Notes: generated from the letters alone by a model not told the origin. A stretch of 64,000 nt of DNA from Alcaligenes faecalis (GCF_002443155.1 NZ_CP023667.1:3472001-3536000), one strand, 5' to 3'; numbered from the stretch's first letter, positions 1 to 9,913 are shown. Numbers and translations: made by a program.

Positions 1-1
1 C

Positions 2-469
2 GGTGCCGCCCATATCGGGATTGCCGGCAAGGACGTGCTGTACGAGCACATGGAACAGCACCCCGGCGGTCTGTACCAGCCTGTGGACCTGAACATTGCC
101 CGTTGCCGCCTGTGCGTGGCCGTGGCCGAAGGCTTTGACTACCATTCGGCTGTCAAGCAAGGTTCTCGCCTGCGTATTGCCACCAAATACACCCGTGCGG
201 CTCGCGAGCACTTCGCCAGCAAGGGCGTGTATGTGGACCTGATCAAGCTGTATGGCTCCATGGAGCTGGCCCCGCTGGTCGGTCTGGCCGACGCCATTGT
301 GGACCTGGTCTCCAGCGGCGGCACCCTGCGTGCGAACAAGCTGGTGGAAGTGGAAGACATCACCCCCATCTCCTCGCGTTTGATCGTCAATCAGGCCGCC
401 ATGAAAAACCGTGGCGCACAGCTGCAACCCCTGATCGACGCTTTCTCGCGCGCTTCGCTGGACGAGTAA
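2..469 (+). CDS. hisG: ATP phosphoribosyltransferase, short form (3' part)
   Basis: Catalyses the first step of histidine synthesis, joining ATP and PRPP. The gene runs in from the left edge, so only the last 155 residues are present and no start is visible. The visible part covers the second half of the catalytic fold, including [18 protein letters not shown], which binds the PRPP phosphate in this family. The protein stops soon after this fold, so it lacks the C-terminal regulatory domain of long HisG. Short HisG proteins need the partner HisZ, which is not in this window. It is the first visible gene of the his cluster, 129 bases before hisD. Confidence 0.93.
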   Translation, partial: GAAHIGIAGKDVLYEHMEQHPGGLYQPVDLNIARCRLCVAVAEGFDYHSAVKQGSRLRIATKYTRAAREHFASKGVYVDLIKLYGSMELAPLVGLADAIVDLVSSGGTLRANKLVEVEDITPISSRLIVNQAAMKNRGAQLQPLIDAFSRASLDE

Positions 470-521
470 ACCCACCCCTTCTTCCTGCAAGGGGCAAACA
501 GCCTGACAATCCTGCTTGTTC

Positions 522-542
522 AAAAGGCGCAGACCGCCTTTT
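522..542 (+). terminator. Hairpin between hisG and hisD
   Basis: AAAAGGCG (522-529) pairs perfectly with CGCCTTTT (535-542). The U-rich tail is short, so this may only lower read-through or protect an mRNA end rather than stop transcription. It is the only strong structure in the 129-base gap between hisG and hisD. Confidence 0.35.
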
Positions 543-598
543 GCCTAAGCGAAATGTTATACACTGGCCCTTGAACCTTAGCTTTTTCCTATAGCGAC

Positions 599-1903
599 AT
601 GTCACTGATCCATCGCCTGACCTCCCAATCCGCCCAGTTCGATGCCGAACTGCGCACGCTACTGGCTTACGAAGCGTCTGAAGACGCATCTATCGAGCAC
701 GCTTGTGCCGAGATTCTGCATCGTATCCAGCATGAGGGAGACACGGCCTTGCTGGATTACACCCAGCGCTTTGACCGCCTGGCTGTTGAACAGGCCTCGG
801 CACTGGAAATCTCCAAGGAAGAACTGTTTGCGGCTCTGGACAGCCTGCCTGCCGATCAGCGCAAGGCACTGGAACAGGCCGCCGAGCGCGTGCGCCGTTA
901 CCACGAGCACCAGCGCACTGAAACCTGGACCTACACGGAAGCCGACGGCACCGTGCTGGGCCAGCAAGTCACCCCCTTGGACCGTGTGGGACTGTATGTT
1001 CCCGGTGGCAAGGCCGCTTACCCCTCTTCGGTTCTGATGAACGCCATCCCCGCGAAAGTGGCCGGTGTTCCTGAACTGATCATGGTCACGCCTACACCCG
1101 ATGGCGTGCGCAACCCCATCGTACTGGCCGCTGCCGCCCTGGGCGGTGTCGATCGCGTGTTCACCATTGGTGGCGCACAAGCCGTAGGCGCGTTGGCTTA
1201 CGGTACGGACACCATTCCTGCGGTAGACAAGATTGTCGGTCCCGGCAACGCCTATGTGGCCGCTGCCAAGCGCCGCGTCTTTGGCGTGGTTGGCATCGAC
1301 ATGATTGCCGGCCCCTCCGAAATCCTGATCATCAGCGACGGCAGTGCTCCTGCCGACTGGGTGGCCATGGACCTGTTCTCCCAGGCCGAACACGACGAGC
1401 TGGCCCAGGCCATCTTGCTGTGCCCGGATGCGAACTTCCTGGATCAGGTTGAAGCCGCTATCGAACGCCTGTTGCCCACCATGCCACGCGCGGACATCAT
1501 CCGTCGCAGCCTGTCTGGCCGGGGTGCTCTGATCCACGTCCGTGATCTGGACGAGGCCTGTCGGATCAGCAACCATATCGCGCCGGAACACCTGGAAGTC
1601 TCTACCCGGAACGCCCAGGACCTGTTGGGCAAAATCCGCCATGCTGGCGCCATTTTCCTGGGCCCCTACAGCTCTGAATCGCTGGGCGATTACTGTGCCG
1701 GGCCTAACCATGTCCTGCCGACGGCACGCACTGCGCGTTTCTCGTCACCCTTGGGCGTCTACGATTTCCAGAAACGCAGCAGCATTATTCAGGTTTCAGA
1801 ATCAGGCGCCCAAACACTGGGACCTATAGCCGCTACGCTGGCTCAAGGCGAGGGGCTGTACGCCCACGCTGCCAGCGCGCAATTCCGATTGAACCAATCC
1901 TGA
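599..1903 (+). CDS. hisD: Histidinol dehydrogenase
   Basis: Oxidises L-histidinol to L-histidine in two NAD-dependent steps, using Zn. The 434-residue length is normal for the family. Visible family signatures are the nucleotide-binding stretch [19 protein letters not shown], the segment [18 protein letters not shown] with its metal and catalytic residues, and the C-terminal [10 protein letters not shown] and GPNHVLPT segments. It is followed after 25 bases by hisB. In many Burkholderiales hisC sits between these two genes, but here it does not. Confidence 0.97.
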   Translation: MSLIHRLTSQSAQFDAELRTLLAYEASEDASIEHACAEILHRIQHEGDTALLDYTQRFDRLAVEQASALEISKEELFAALDSLPADQRKALEQAAERVRRYHEHQRTETWTYTEADGTVLGQQVTPLDRVGLYVPGGKAAYPSSVLMNAIPAKVAGVPELIMVTPTPDGVRNPIVLAAAALGGVDRVFTIGGAQAVGALAYGTDTIPAVDKIVGPGNAYVAAAKRRVFGVVGIDMIAGPSEILIISDGSAPADWVAMDLFSQAEHDELAQAILLCPDANFLDQVEAAIERLLPTMPRADIIRRSLSGRGALIHVRDLDEACRISNHIAPEHLEVSTRNAQDLLGKIRHAGAIFLGPYSSESLGDYCAGPNHVLPTARTARFSSPLGVYDFQKRSSIIQVSESGAQTLGPIAATLAQGEGLYAHAASAQFRLNQS

Positions 1904-1928
1904 TACCGGCCTTGCCGCCGGCTCTGAT

Positions 1929-2516
1929 ATGCGTACCGCCGAGATTACCCGCAATACCAATGAAACCCGCATCCGCGTGGCCGTTAACCTGGACGGCACC
2001 GGCCGTCACTCGCTCAACAGCGGTGTGCCCTTTCTGGACCACATGCTGGACCAGATCGCCCGCCACGGTCTGATTGACCTGGACGTGCACTGTGAGGGCG
2101 ATACCCACATCGACGATCACCATACCGTCGAAGATATCGGCATTGCGCTGGGCCAGGCATTTGCCAAGGCCGTAGGCAGCAAAGCCGGTCTGCGCCGTTA
2201 CGGTCATGCCTACGTCCCCTTGGACGAGTCGCTGTCGCGCGTAGTGGTGGACTTCTCCGGTCGCCCCGGCCTGTTTTATTTTGTGCCCTTTACCCGCGCA
2301 CGAATCGGCCAGTTCGATGTAGACTTGGCACGCGAGTTTTTCCAGGGTTTTGTGAATCACGCCCTGGTTTCTATGCACATCGATAACCTGCGCGGCGAAA
2401 ACGCACACCACCAGTGCGAAACCGTGTTCAAAGCCTTTGGCCGAGCATTGCGCATGGCTCTGGAGCTGGACCCACGTAGCGAAGGCGTGGTGCCTTCGAC
2501 CAAAGGGGTTCTGTAA
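1929..2516 (+). CDS. hisB: Imidazoleglycerol-phosphate dehydratase
   Basis: Removes water from imidazole glycerol phosphate to give imidazole acetol phosphate. At 195 residues it is the monofunctional dehydratase, without the histidinol-phosphatase domain fused in enterobacteria. Seen motifs include [13 protein letters not shown], the metal-binding [11 protein letters not shown], and the second metal half-site [14 protein letters not shown] near the C-terminus. The histidinol-phosphate phosphatase needed for the pathway must therefore be a separate gene, and it is not in this window. Confidence 0.97.
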   Translation: MRTAEITRNTNETRIRVAVNLDGTGRHSLNSGVPFLDHMLDQIARHGLIDLDVHCEGDTHIDDHHTVEDIGIALGQAFAKAVGSKAGLRRYGHAYVPLDESLSRVVVDFSGRPGLFYFVPFTRARIGQFDVDLAREFFQGFVNHALVSMHIDNLRGENAHHQCETVFKAFGRALRMALELDPRSEGVVPSTKGVL

Positions 2517-2536
2517 ACGTCCTTCGGACACACATC

Positions 2537-3184
2537 GTGACCACTATCGCTATTGTCGATTACGGTTCGGGCAACATCTTCTCGGTTGCCCGAGCACTGC
2601 ATGCCGCCGCACCTGACGCGCGCATCATTCTTGCTCAAACCCCTCAAGCCATTCTGGATGCGGACCGGGTTGTCTTACCCGGCCAGGGCGCCATGCCCGA
2701 TTGCATGGCCCACCTGGACCAATCCGGTTTGCGCGATGCCTTGCTGACAGCCGCCCGCACCAAGCCCTTATTGGGCATTTGCGTAGGCGAACAAATGCTG
2801 TTCGATTCCAGTCAGGAAGGCAATGTCCCCTGTTTAGGTCTGATTCCCGGCCAGGTACGCCGTTTTGAGGGCCCGAACTACAAAAGCAGCGACCACGCCT
2901 CCGGCTCCGGGCTGAAAGTGCCCCATATCGGCTGGAACCGCGTACACCAGACTCAGGATCATCCCTTATGGGCTGGTATTGAAGATGGCGCGTTCTTTTA
3001 CTTTGTACATAGCTACTTTGTCGATCCGCTGCATATAGATCAAACTTGTGGTTCGACGCACTATGGCCAACGCTTTACCTCGGCGATAGCAAACGCTAAT
3101 ATTTTTGCGTTGCAATGCCATCCTGAGAAAAGCGCAGACAACGGCCTGCAACTGTTCCGGAATTTCGCCAACTGGAAGCCATGA
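2537..3184 (+). CDS. hisH: Imidazole glycerol phosphate synthase, glutaminase subunit
   Basis: Class I glutamine amidotransferase subunit that supplies ammonia to HisF. The start is GTG at 2537, the first codon that gives the expected N-terminus [12 protein letters not shown]. The nucleophile Cys lies in [10 protein letters not shown]; the usual family motif is GICLGMQ, so V and E are small variations. The His-x-Glu pair is in ALQCHPEKS near the C-terminus. The 215-residue length is normal. It starts 20 bases after hisB. Confidence 0.96.
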   Translation: MTTIAIVDYGSGNIFSVARALHAAAPDARIILAQTPQAILDADRVVLPGQGAMPDCMAHLDQSGLRDALLTAARTKPLLGICVGEQMLFDSSQEGNVPCLGLIPGQVRRFEGPNYKSSDHASGSGLKVPHIGWNRVHQTQDHPLWAGIEDGAFFYFVHSYFVDPLHIDQTCGSTHYGQRFTSAIANANIFALQCHPEKSADNGLQLFRNFANWKP

Positions 3185-3261
3185 TTTTTCAAGCAAGCTT
3201 CCCGGCGTTGTTCTGACTTTTTCCGACCCAGTATTTCTTACGTTTTTTACGGCTAAAGACC

Positions 3262-4002
3262 ATGCTTTTGATTCCCGCCATCGACCTTAAAGACGGGCGT
3301 TGTGTGCGCCTTCGCCAGGGTGACCTGGACGATGCCACTATTTTCTCGGATGATCCGGCCAAAATAGCAACACAATGGCTGGAACAAGGGGCCCGGCGCC
3401 TGCATCTGGTGGACCTGAACGGCGCTTTTGCCGGCAAGCCCAAGAACAGCGAAGCCATCAAATCCATTATTGCTGCCATCGACGGTGAGATTCCCGTGCA
3501 GATCGGCGGTGGTATTCGCGATCTGGACACCATCGAGCGCTACCTGGACGCTGGCATGAGCTATGTCATTATTGGCACCGCCGCCGTCAAGAGCCCTGGT
3601 TTCCTGCAAGACGCCTGCAGCGCCTTTCCTGGCAACATCATTGTTGGCCTGGACGCCCGTGATGGCAAAATCGCCACCGACGGCTGGAGCAAGCTGACCC
3701 GCCATGACGTACTGGATCTGGCCAAGAAATTCGAAGACTACGGCTGCGAGTCCATTATCTACACTGATATTGGCCGCGACGGCATGCTCACTGGCGTGAA
3801 CATCGAAGCCACCGTCAAGCTGTCCCAGCACGTGAAGATTCCTGTCATCGCCTCGGGCGGTGTTACCAACCTGAAAGACATCGAAGACCTGTGCGAGGTT
3901 GAGCACGAAGGCGTTGAGGGTGTCATTTTGGGTCGCAGCATTTACGAAGGCACCCTGAATTTTGCCGAGGCGCAAACCTTCGCTGACGAGTACCAGGCAT
4001 GA
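3262..4002 (+). CDS. hisA: ProFAR isomerase (1-(5-phosphoribosyl)-5-[(5-phosphoribosylamino)methylideneamino]imidazole-4-carboxamide isomerase)
   Basis: A (beta/alpha)8 barrel that performs the Amadori rearrangement in histidine synthesis. The N-terminal catalytic Asp is in [16 protein letters not shown] and the second catalytic Asp in [11 protein letters not shown]. Phosphate-binding loops are seen in IGGGIRD and IASGGV. The 246-residue length is normal. It overlaps the start of hisF by four bases (ATGA), which indicates translational coupling. Confidence 0.97.
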   Translation: MLLIPAIDLKDGRCVRLRQGDLDDATIFSDDPAKIATQWLEQGARRLHLVDLNGAFAGKPKNSEAIKSIIAAIDGEIPVQIGGGIRDLDTIERYLDAGMSYVIIGTAAVKSPGFLQDACSAFPGNIIVGLDARDGKIATDGWSKLTRHDVLDLAKKFEDYGCESIIYTDIGRDGMLTGVNIEATVKLSQHVKIPVIASGGVTNLKDIEDLCEVEHEGVEGVILGRSIYEGTLNFAEAQTFADEYQA

Positions 4003-4790
4003 GCCAGGACGTCGCCAACGAATTAGCCTGCCGCATCATCCCTTGTCTGGACGTGACCGCTGGCCGCGTGGTCAAAGGGATCAACTTTGTGGATCTGGTC
4101 GATGCCGGTGACCCGGTCGAGATCGCCCGCAAGTACAACGACCAGGGCGCCGACGAGCTGACCTTTCTGGACATTACGGCCACCTCGGACAACCGTGATC
4201 TGATCCTGCCCATCATCGAACAGGTGGCCAGCCAGATCTTCATCCCCCTGACAGTGGGCGGCGGTGTGCGCGAAGTGGCCGATATCCAGCGCCTGCTCAA
4301 TGCTGGTGCGGACAAGGTTTCCATTAACAGCGCCGCCATCAGCAACCCGGATCTGGTGCGTGCCGCCAGCGATCACCATGGCAAGCAATGCATGGTCGTG
4401 GCCATTGACGCTCGCCGCGTCAGTGCTGAAAACGAAGCACCGCGCTGGGAAGTCTTTACCCACGGCGGTCGTCGTGGAACCGGCCTGGACGTGGTGGAAT
4501 GGGCAGCCCGCATGGCCGAATACGGCGCAGGCGAACTGCTGCTGACCAGCATGGACCGCGACGGCACCAAATCCGGCTTTGATCTGGAACTGACCCGCGC
4601 CGTATCCGAGGCGGTCTCCGTTCCCGTTATCGCCTCGGGCGGTGTGGGCGGCCTGCAAGACCTGGCCGACGGCGTGATCAAGGGCGGCGCCAGCGCCGTA
4701 CTGGCCGCCAGCATCTTCCACTACGGTCAACACACTATTGCCGAAGCCAAGGATTTCATGGCTGCGCAAGGTATTCAGGTGCGACGCTAA
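3999..4790 (+). CDS. hisF: Imidazole glycerol phosphate synthase, cyclase subunit
   Basis: A (beta/alpha)8 barrel that forms the imidazole ring with ammonia from HisH, releasing AICAR. The first catalytic Asp lies in [16 protein letters not shown] and the second in [15 protein letters not shown]. The phosphate loops TVGGGVRE and IASGGVGG are present. At 263 residues it is slightly longer than the usual 250-258 because of extra N-terminal residues before [11 protein letters not shown]. It is coupled to both neighbours: ATGA with hisA and TAATG with hisI. Confidence 0.97.
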   Translation: MSQDVANELACRIIPCLDVTAGRVVKGINFVDLVDAGDPVEIARKYNDQGADELTFLDITATSDNRDLILPIIEQVASQIFIPLTVGGGVREVADIQRLLNAGADKVSINSAAISNPDLVRAASDHHGKQCMVVAIDARRVSAENEAPRWEVFTHGGRRGTGLDVVEWAARMAEYGAGELLLTSMDRDGTKSGFDLELTRAVSEAVSVPVIASGGVGGLQDLADGVIKGGASAVLAASIFHYGQHTIAEAKDFMAAQGIQVRR

Positions 4791-5194
4791 TGGCAGACTT
4801 ACCGGCATGGCTGGCTGAAATCCGCTTTGATGAACAAGGTCTGATCCCGGCGATTGCGCAGGACCAGGCCACGGGCAAGATCTTGATGGTCGCCTGGATG
4901 AACCAGGAGTCCCTGCAAGAAACCGTCAGCACCGGCCGTGCCGTGTACTGGTCGCGTTCCCGCCAGCGCCTATGGCGCAAGGGCGAGGAATCCGGCCATG
5001 TGCAGCACGTCAGCGACTTGCGCCTGGACTGCGACGGCGATGTTATTTTGCTCAGCGTGGAACAGATTGGTCAGATTGCCTGTCATACGGGTCGCGAAAG
5101 CTGCTTTTATCGCCAGCTGCAAGGCCAGAGCGATCAAGCACAATGGGTGGCGGTTGACCCCGTCCTGAAAGACCCGGAGCATATTTACCGATGA
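4790..5194 (+). CDS. hisI: Phosphoribosyl-AMP cyclohydrolase
   Basis: Zn- and Mg-dependent enzyme that opens the adenine ring of phosphoribosyl-AMP. The metal sites are visible as [12 protein letters not shown] and [15 protein letters not shown], with the SGHVQHV segment upstream. At 134 residues it is the monofunctional form, not fused to hisE. The start overlaps the hisF stop by one base, and the stop overlaps the hisE start by four. Confidence 0.96.
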   Translation: MADLPAWLAEIRFDEQGLIPAIAQDQATGKILMVAWMNQESLQETVSTGRAVYWSRSRQRLWRKGEESGHVQHVSDLRLDCDGDVILLSVEQIGQIACHTGRESCFYRQLQGQSDQAQWVAVDPVLKDPEHIYR

Positions 5195-5544
5195 GCGAAC
5201 AACCTACTGTCGAGACCATCCTCGATCATCTTGGCCGTACCTTGAAGTCCCGTTTGCCGGCACAAGGCGGGGACCCATCTTCCTCCTACGCCGCCAAGCT
5301 GCTGGCCAAGGGACCGGATGCATTCCTGAAGAAAATCGGGGAAGAAGCAACCGAGCTGGTCATGGCTGCCAAGGATGAAGAACGCGAGCGCATCGTCTAC
5401 GAAACGGCAGACCTGTGGTTTCATAGCCTGGTGGCACTCACTTACTACGGTCTGGAGCCCCGCGATGTCCTGACAGAACTGCTGCGCCGCGAAGGTACAT
5501 CAGGCCTGGAAGAAAAAGCTTCGCGCCCTAAGGATCAGGTGTAA
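5191..5544 (+). CDS. hisE: Phosphoribosyl-ATP pyrophosphatase
   Basis: Splits pyrophosphate from phosphoribosyl-ATP, the second step of histidine synthesis. It is an all-alpha MazG-like fold, with the metal-binding [16 protein letters not shown] segment and [14 protein letters not shown] following. The 117-residue length is normal. The separate hisI and hisE overlap by four bases, so the two activities are probably made in step. It is the last gene of the his block, 83 bases before hinT. Confidence 0.95.
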   Translation: MSEQPTVETILDHLGRTLKSRLPAQGGDPSSSYAAKLLAKGPDAFLKKIGEEATELVMAAKDEERERIVYETADLWFHSLVALTYYGLEPRDVLTELLRREGTSGLEEKASRPKDQV

Positions 5545-5589
5545 TTCTGTCATTTAGACGCGCTACACTGTCCTGATACCTAGATTTTT

Positions 5590-5610
5590 GGCACTTGCCC
5601 AGCAAGTGCC
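5590..5610 (+). other. Perfect 9-bp hairpin in the hinT leader
   Basis: GGCACTTGC (5590-5598) and GCAAGTGCC (5602-5610) are perfect inverted arms around a 3-base loop. The hairpin ends 17 bases before the hinT start. There is no U-tract after it, so it is not a typical intrinsic terminator. It may shape the hinT ribosome-binding region or mark an mRNA end after the his operon. Confidence 0.4.
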
Positions 5611-5627
5611 TCGCTACCGAGGTTGTT

Positions 5628-5996
5628 ATGAGCGAGAACTGTCTGTTTTGTAAAATTGCTGCCGATCAGATCCCGTCCAAGAAAGTGTACGAGGACGAGG
5701 ACTTTCTGGCATTTCACGACATCAACCCAGCTGCACCTATCCATATCCTGGTAATCCCCAAGAAACACGTCGTGTCCATGCAGGACGTATCAGGCCAGGA
5801 TAGCGAATGGTTGGGTAAAATGATGGCTTTGGCACCTTCCCTGGCCGCAAAGGCTGGTTGTCGCCCCGGCCCAGAAGGCGGTTTCCGCATTGTCATCAAC
5901 AACGGTTTGGATGGCGGGCAGGAAATCAACCATTTACACATGCACATCTTGGGCGGTGAGCGCCCATGGCAACAACGCGCAGCCATGGCTGCTTAA
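5628..5996 (+). CDS. hinT: HIT-family purine nucleoside phosphoramidase (HinT-like)
   Basis: Small histidine-triad hydrolase of nucleoside phosphoramidates and related adenylates. The triad NHLHMHILGG (H102, H104, H106) is intact, and the N-terminus CLFCKIAADQIPSKKVYEDE is typical of the HinT group. An in-frame ATG at 5595 would add 11 residues but lies inside the leader hairpin. The ATG at 5628, preceded by GAGG, gives the family length of 122 residues. It sits between the his and tat genes, as in other Burkholderiales. Confidence 0.93.
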   Translation: MSENCLFCKIAADQIPSKKVYEDEDFLAFHDINPAAPIHILVIPKKHVVSMQDVSGQDSEWLGKMMALAPSLAAKAGCRPGPEGGFRIVINNGLDGGQEINHLHMHILGGERPWQQRAAMAA

Positions 5997-6008
5997 GGGA
6001 GATACATT

Positions 6009-6242
6009 ATGGGTAGCTTTAGCATTTGGCACTGGCTGATCGTTCTGGTCATCGTTGCCCTGGTTTTCGGCACCAAGAAACTGCGTAACATCGGCTCGGA
6101 TCTGGGCGGTGCAGTCAAAGGTTTTAAAGAAGGCATGAAAGACGTGGGTGAAGAAGAAAAAACACCCGAAAGCGTCAGCCAGCGCGCTGCCGATCCCCAA
6201 ACGATCGACGTGCAGGCCAAGGAAAAATCCGATCGCGCCTGA
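6009..6242 (+). CDS. tatA: Sec-independent translocase subunit TatA
   Basis: Forms the size-variable pore of the twin-arginine translocase. The short N-terminal membrane helix ([17 protein letters not shown]) is followed by the conserved [20 protein letters not shown] amphipathic helix and a charged tail. The 77-residue length is usual. It starts 12 bases after hinT with GGGAGA upstream. The system is needed here for the Rieske protein PetA, whose Tat signal is encoded 4 kb downstream. Confidence 0.95.
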   Translation: MGSFSIWHWLIVLVIVALVFGTKKLRNIGSDLGGAVKGFKEGMKDVGEEEKTPESVSQRAADPQTIDVQAKEKSDRA

Positions 6243-6264
6243 TCCCCTTCTTGTGTGAGTCTGA

Positions 6265-6756
6265 ATGTTTGATGTCAGCTTTAGCGAACTGCTCCTGATT
6301 GGAGTAGTCGCCCTGATCGTCATCGGTCCCGAACGTCTGCCTAAAGTAGCGCGCACTGTCGGCCACCTGCTTGGCCGCGCGCAGCGCTACGTCAACGAGG
6401 TCAAGACCGATATCCAACGCGAAATCAATCTGGATGAGGTGAACAAGCTCAAAGACCAGATGGAGGACGCTGCGCGCTCGGTACGCAGTTCGGTCGAAGA
6501 CACGGGCAAAAGCATAAGCCAGCCTCTGACTGAAGCTCGCGACACCCTGCAAAATGCGTCGGAGTCCGCGCGCAAGGCCTTCTCGGACAAACCCGATAGC
6601 GCCACTGCAACGCCCGACGCCGCTACTACAGAACCGGCTGCCAGCCAGCCGAGCACGGATGCAGCCGCCCCGCCAGCGCCCAGCGCGCCGGCCAGTGACG
6701 ACGCTCCCCGTCCTACGGATGCTCCCGCCCACCCCGCTAAAGGACCCACGGCATGA
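6265..6756 (+). CDS. tatB: Sec-independent translocase subunit TatB
   Basis: Part of the TatBC receptor that binds twin-arginine signal peptides. The N-terminal membrane helix MFDVSFSELLLIGVVALIVIGPERLPKVARTVG carries the conserved Glu and the GPERLP turn. A long amphipathic and coiled segment follows. From about residue 110 the tail is rich in Ala, Pro, Thr and Asp and is probably disordered. The 163-residue length is in the family range. The stop overlaps the tatC start by four bases. Confidence 0.94.
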   Translation: MFDVSFSELLLIGVVALIVIGPERLPKVARTVGHLLGRAQRYVNEVKTDIQREINLDEVNKLKDQMEDAARSVRSSVEDTGKSISQPLTEARDTLQNASESARKAFSDKPDSATATPDAATTEPAASQPSTDAAAPPAPSAPASDDAPRPTDAPAHPAKGPTA

Positions 6757-7520
6757 GCACCGACGCGCCTCAAGAAGATACCTTCATCTCCCACCTGGTC
6801 GAGCTGCGCACACGCCTGCTGCGCGCGGTCATTGCCGTGGTCGGGATTTTTATCGTGCTGTTTACGTACCCGGGCGCTTCGGCCATTTATGATGTGCTGG
6901 CCCAGCCCATGATGAGTTCGCTGCCCGAGGGCACACGCATGATCGCCACCGGGGTGATTACCCCGTTCATGGTGCCGGTCAAAGTGACGCTAATGGCAGC
7001 CTTTGTGCTGGCCTTGCCCGTCGTGCTGTATCAGGCCTGGGCCTTTATTGCCCCCGGCCTGTATAACCACGAGAAAAAACTGGCCCTGCCCCTGATCATG
7101 ACCAGCACCTTGCTGTTCATTGCCGGGATGGCCTTTTGTTATTTCGTGGTGTTTCGCACGGTCTTTCATTTCATCGCGTCTTTTGCTCCGCAATCGATTA
7201 CGCCCGCACCAGACATCGAAGCCTATCTTGGCTTTGTCATGACGATGTTCCTGGCCTTTGGCATCACCTTTGAAGTGCCCATCGCCGTCATCTTGCTGGT
7301 GAAAACCGGGGTTGTAACCGTTGCAAAGCTGCGCGAGATTCGTGGGTATGTCATTGTCGGCGCTTTCGTCATTGCCGCCATCGTGACACCGCCCGATGTG
7401 GTCAGCCAGATTCTGTTGGCCGCTCCGCTATGCATCTTGTACGAACTGGGCATTCTGGCCGCCAGCATGCTCAAGAAGCGAGAAGCGGAAAGCAGCGAAG
7501 GGCGCGAACTGGACTTGTAA
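6753..7520 (+). CDS. tatC: Sec-independent translocase subunit TatC
   Basis: Core Tat receptor with six membrane helices. The N-terminal HLVELRTRLLRAV motif and the periplasmic loop with PGASAIYDVLAQP are typical. The conserved FLAFGITFEVPIAVILL segment and the second cytoplasmic loop LREIRGYVIVGAFVIAAIVTPPD are all visible. The 255-residue length is normal. It is translationally coupled to tatB and ends the operon, followed by a strong terminator. Confidence 0.96.
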   Translation: MSTDAPQEDTFISHLVELRTRLLRAVIAVVGIFIVLFTYPGASAIYDVLAQPMMSSLPEGTRMIATGVITPFMVPVKVTLMAAFVLALPVVLYQAWAFIAPGLYNHEKKLALPLIMTSTLLFIAGMAFCYFVVFRTVFHFIASFAPQSITPAPDIEAYLGFVMTMFLAFGITFEVPIAVILLVKTGVVTVAKLREIRGYVIVGAFVIAAIVTPPDVVSQILLAAPLCILYELGILAASMLKKREAESSEGRELDL

Positions 7521-7567
7521 AAAGCACAGACGGCACATCCGCCGCAGGTCGCTCAGACCCGAAAATG

Positions 7568-7614
7568 ACTCTCTTGCCTTGCTCCGAACGGAGCAGCCAG
7601 AGAGCCATTTTTTT
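7568..7614 (+). terminator. Terminator after the tatABC operon
   Basis: A strong hairpin with outer arms CTCTCT/AGAGAG and inner arms GCTCCG/CGGAGC around a 2-base centre is followed directly by T7. It lies 50 bases after tatC. The rest of the 263-base gap to the end of the protease gene at 7784 shows no other clear feature. Confidence 0.8.
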
Positions 7615-7783
7615 GGTACCTTGCCAAGCCCTTTGCGCCACTACGATCTGCAAGCCAGCGTAGCCAAATGCAAACCGCTCAAGTTACCAGCACATCCGTA
7701 CCACCGTGCACTGCCAGGGCAGTCATGAACACCGCCCTAGCCGCTTCAAAAACTCCCTGCAGGTCCGAAGGAGGGCTTGCCCC

Positions 7784-8953
7784 TTACTTGCGCACCTGAG
7801 GCCGCATACCGACCTTAACGGGAACATCCAGTTCCTTGCCATCACGCAGTACCCCCAGCGTGACGGTCTGGCCGGGTTGCACGGGGCCAATCTGATTGAG
7901 CAGACCAATTGAATCGGCCACTTGCTGACCATTCAAACGCAGCACAATATCCCCCACCTGCAGATGCGCCTCGGCCGCCGGACCATGGCGCTGCACACTG
8001 GCAATGATTACGCCGGCATCACTCTTTAGCTTGAAGGATTTGATCAGGTCCGGAGTGATGTCTTGCGGTTCCAGGCCCAGCCAGCCCCGCGTCACTTCCC
8101 CATTGCGGATAATCTCGTCCATGATGGCCAAGGCGGTAGAGGCAGGAATCGCAAAGCCAATCCCTAAAGAGCCGCCAGTCTCGGAGTAGATAGCCGTATT
8201 GATGCCCACCAGACGCCCTACGGCGTCCACCAGGGCACCACCAGAGTTACCCGGATTAATGGCGGCATCCGTCTGGATAAAGTTCTCGTAAATATTGATA
8301 CCCAGGCGATTACGTCCCAAACCGGACACAATGCCCATGGTCGTGGTCTGCCCCACCCCGAACGGATTGCCGATCGCCAGGACGACATCACCCACCTGCA
8401 ATTGGCCTTGCGCCTGAGTCTGAATGACGGCCAGCTTGGGCAGGTCGACCTTCAACACCGCCAGATCGCTTTCCGGGTCCGAGCCAATCAAGCGCGCCTT
8501 GGCCTGACGCCCGTCCGCCAAGGCCACCTCGATAGCATCAGCCGCTTCAATCACGTGGTAATTGGTCAGGATATAGCCCTGGTCGTGTACGATCACGCCC
8601 GAACCCAGGTTGATCGTGGAGCGGCGGCCCATCAGGTCTGGCAGCTCGCGAAACAGACGCTGCAGATCGGGATCTTCCAACAGGGGAGAATTGCCTTCCA
8701 AATGCTTGCTGGTGTACACATTAACGACAGCAGGCGCGGCACGGGTGACGGCCAAGGCATAAGAGACAGGCCCCTCTTGCACGACGGGCGTCAGGATAGT
8801 GGAAGGCACGGGCGCAGGCAGGACCACCGTATTGGTAGAGCGGGCGGGCGCTTCAGGTGTCCCTATCCACTGCGGTCGCAACGTCACCACAATAAAAAAA
8901 CCTGCCAAACAGATCGTCACCGCTTGAGCAAACACTAGCCACAATCGACTCAT
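7784..8953 (-). CDS. S1C serine protease, DegS/DegP (HtrA) family
   Basis: Periplasmic, membrane-anchored trypsin-like quality-control protease. An N-terminal anchor (residues 1-28, LWLVFAQAVTICLAGFFIVV) is followed by the protease domain with His in YILTNYHVIEAAD, Asp in DPESDLAVLKVD and Ser in NPGNSGGALVDAVG. One PDZ domain follows from about residue 280. A single PDZ plus an uncleaved anchor resembles DegS more than DegP, and the 389-residue length fits. A role in sigma-E signalling is possible but cannot be decided from sequence. It is divergent from the Nif3-like gene. Confidence 0.92.
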   Translation of the reverse strand: MSRLWLVFAQAVTICLAGFFIVVTLRPQWIGTPEAPARSTNTVVLPAPVPSTILTPVVQEGPVSYALAVTRAAPAVVNVYTSKHLEGNSPLLEDPDLQRLFRELPDLMGRRSTINLGSGVIVHDQGYILTNYHVIEAADAIEVALADGRQAKARLIGSDPESDLAVLKVDLPKLAVIQTQAQGQLQVGDVVLAIGNPFGVGQTTTMGIVSGLGRNRLGINIYENFIQTDAAINPGNSGGALVDAVGRLVGINTAIYSETGGSLGIGFAIPASTALAIMDEIIRNGEVTRGWLGLEPQDITPDLIKSFKLKSDAGVIIASVQRHGPAAEAHLQVGDIVLRLNGQQVADSIGLLNQIGPVQPGQTVTLGVLRDGKELDVPVKVGMRPQVRK

Positions 8954-8978
8954 AGCACTCTTTCAGATAAGGATTTCC

Positions 8979-9755
8979 ATGACTCAGGTTTCAACGGCCG
9001 AACTGGCCAGCTGGCTCAATAGCACCTTGGATATCGCCCGTTTCAAGGACTACTGTCCCAATGGGCTCCAGGTCGAAGGCAAGCCATACATTGGCAAACT
9101 CGTCACCGGTGTGACGGCCTCGCTGGCATTGATTGATGCGGCTATTGCCCGCCAGGCGGACGCAATTTTGGTACACCACGGCTGGTTCTGGAAAAACGAG
9201 AACCCATGCATTGTTGGCACCCGAAAAACTCGTATCGAACGCGTCCTGTCGCATCAGCTTAACCTCTTGGGCTACCACCTGCCGCTGGATGCGCACCCCG
9301 AGTTTGGCAACAACGCGCAATTGGCCCGGCAATTGGGCATCGAGGTACTTCGCGACGCAAACGGCTTGGCACAAACCTGTGGTCCGGACGGCCTGGTCTG
9401 GCTGGGCGAACTACCAGCCCCCGTTTCACTGGAAACATTCGGCCTGACAGTTTGCAATAACTTACAACGCAAACCACTGATTGTTGGCGATTTACAACGG
9501 AAAATCCGCCGAATAGCCTGGTGCACAGGAGGGGCTCAGGGCTTTATTGATAGTGCCGTTGCGGCACAGGCTGATCTTTACATCAGTGGGGAAGCCTCGG
9601 AGCAGACCTTCCATAGCGCGCAGGAAAACAATATTGCCTTCATGGCTGCCGGTCACCACGCCACCGAGCGCTATGGTGCCAAGGCCCTGGGCGAAGAAAT
9701 TGCGCGCCAGTTTGGTATCGAAGTCGAGTTCATCGACCTGGACAACCCGATCTGA
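8979..9755 (+). CDS. Nif3-like dinuclear metal-centre protein (YbgI family)
   Basis: Member of the widespread GTP cyclohydrolase I type 2 / Nif3 family, which forms ring-shaped hexamers with two metals per subunit. The metal-binding histidines are visible in ILVHHGWFWKN near residue 65 and in MAAGHHATERYG near the C-terminus. The 258-residue length is typical of the short form. The biochemical role of this family is not settled. The gene shares a 25-base intergenic region with the divergent HtrA-type protease. Confidence 0.92.
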   Translation: MTQVSTAELASWLNSTLDIARFKDYCPNGLQVEGKPYIGKLVTGVTASLALIDAAIARQADAILVHHGWFWKNENPCIVGTRKTRIERVLSHQLNLLGYHLPLDAHPEFGNNAQLARQLGIEVLRDANGLAQTCGPDGLVWLGELPAPVSLETFGLTVCNNLQRKPLIVGDLQRKIRRIAWCTGGAQGFIDSAVAAQADLYISGEASEQTFHSAQENNIAFMAAGHHATERYGAKALGEEIARQFGIEVEFIDLDNPI

Positions 9756-9893
9756 TTTCATCAAAAACCCGCACATATGACCTTGAACAAGCTTTAAAGC
9801 GCCACAGGCTAGACAAGCCCAGGCCATGAAAGGCTAAAATCAGGCATCCGGCGCGGACAAACTTGACCCTGCCGGTGGGTTTACATAAACAAA

Positions 9894-9913
9894 AAGGTGC
9901 CGAAAGGCACCTT
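9894..9913 (-). terminator. Terminator of mscL
   Basis: AAGGTGCC (9894-9901) and GGCACCTT (9906-9913) form a perfect stem with a GAAA loop. Read on the minus strand it is followed by TTTTTGTTT. It lies between the convergent Nif3-like and mscL genes, 23 bases after mscL. Confidence 0.8.

Noticed and set aside
659..1711. Long minus-strand reading frame opposite hisD
   Set aside because: It is a mirror of a well-supported gene in high-GC DNA and shows no family pattern.
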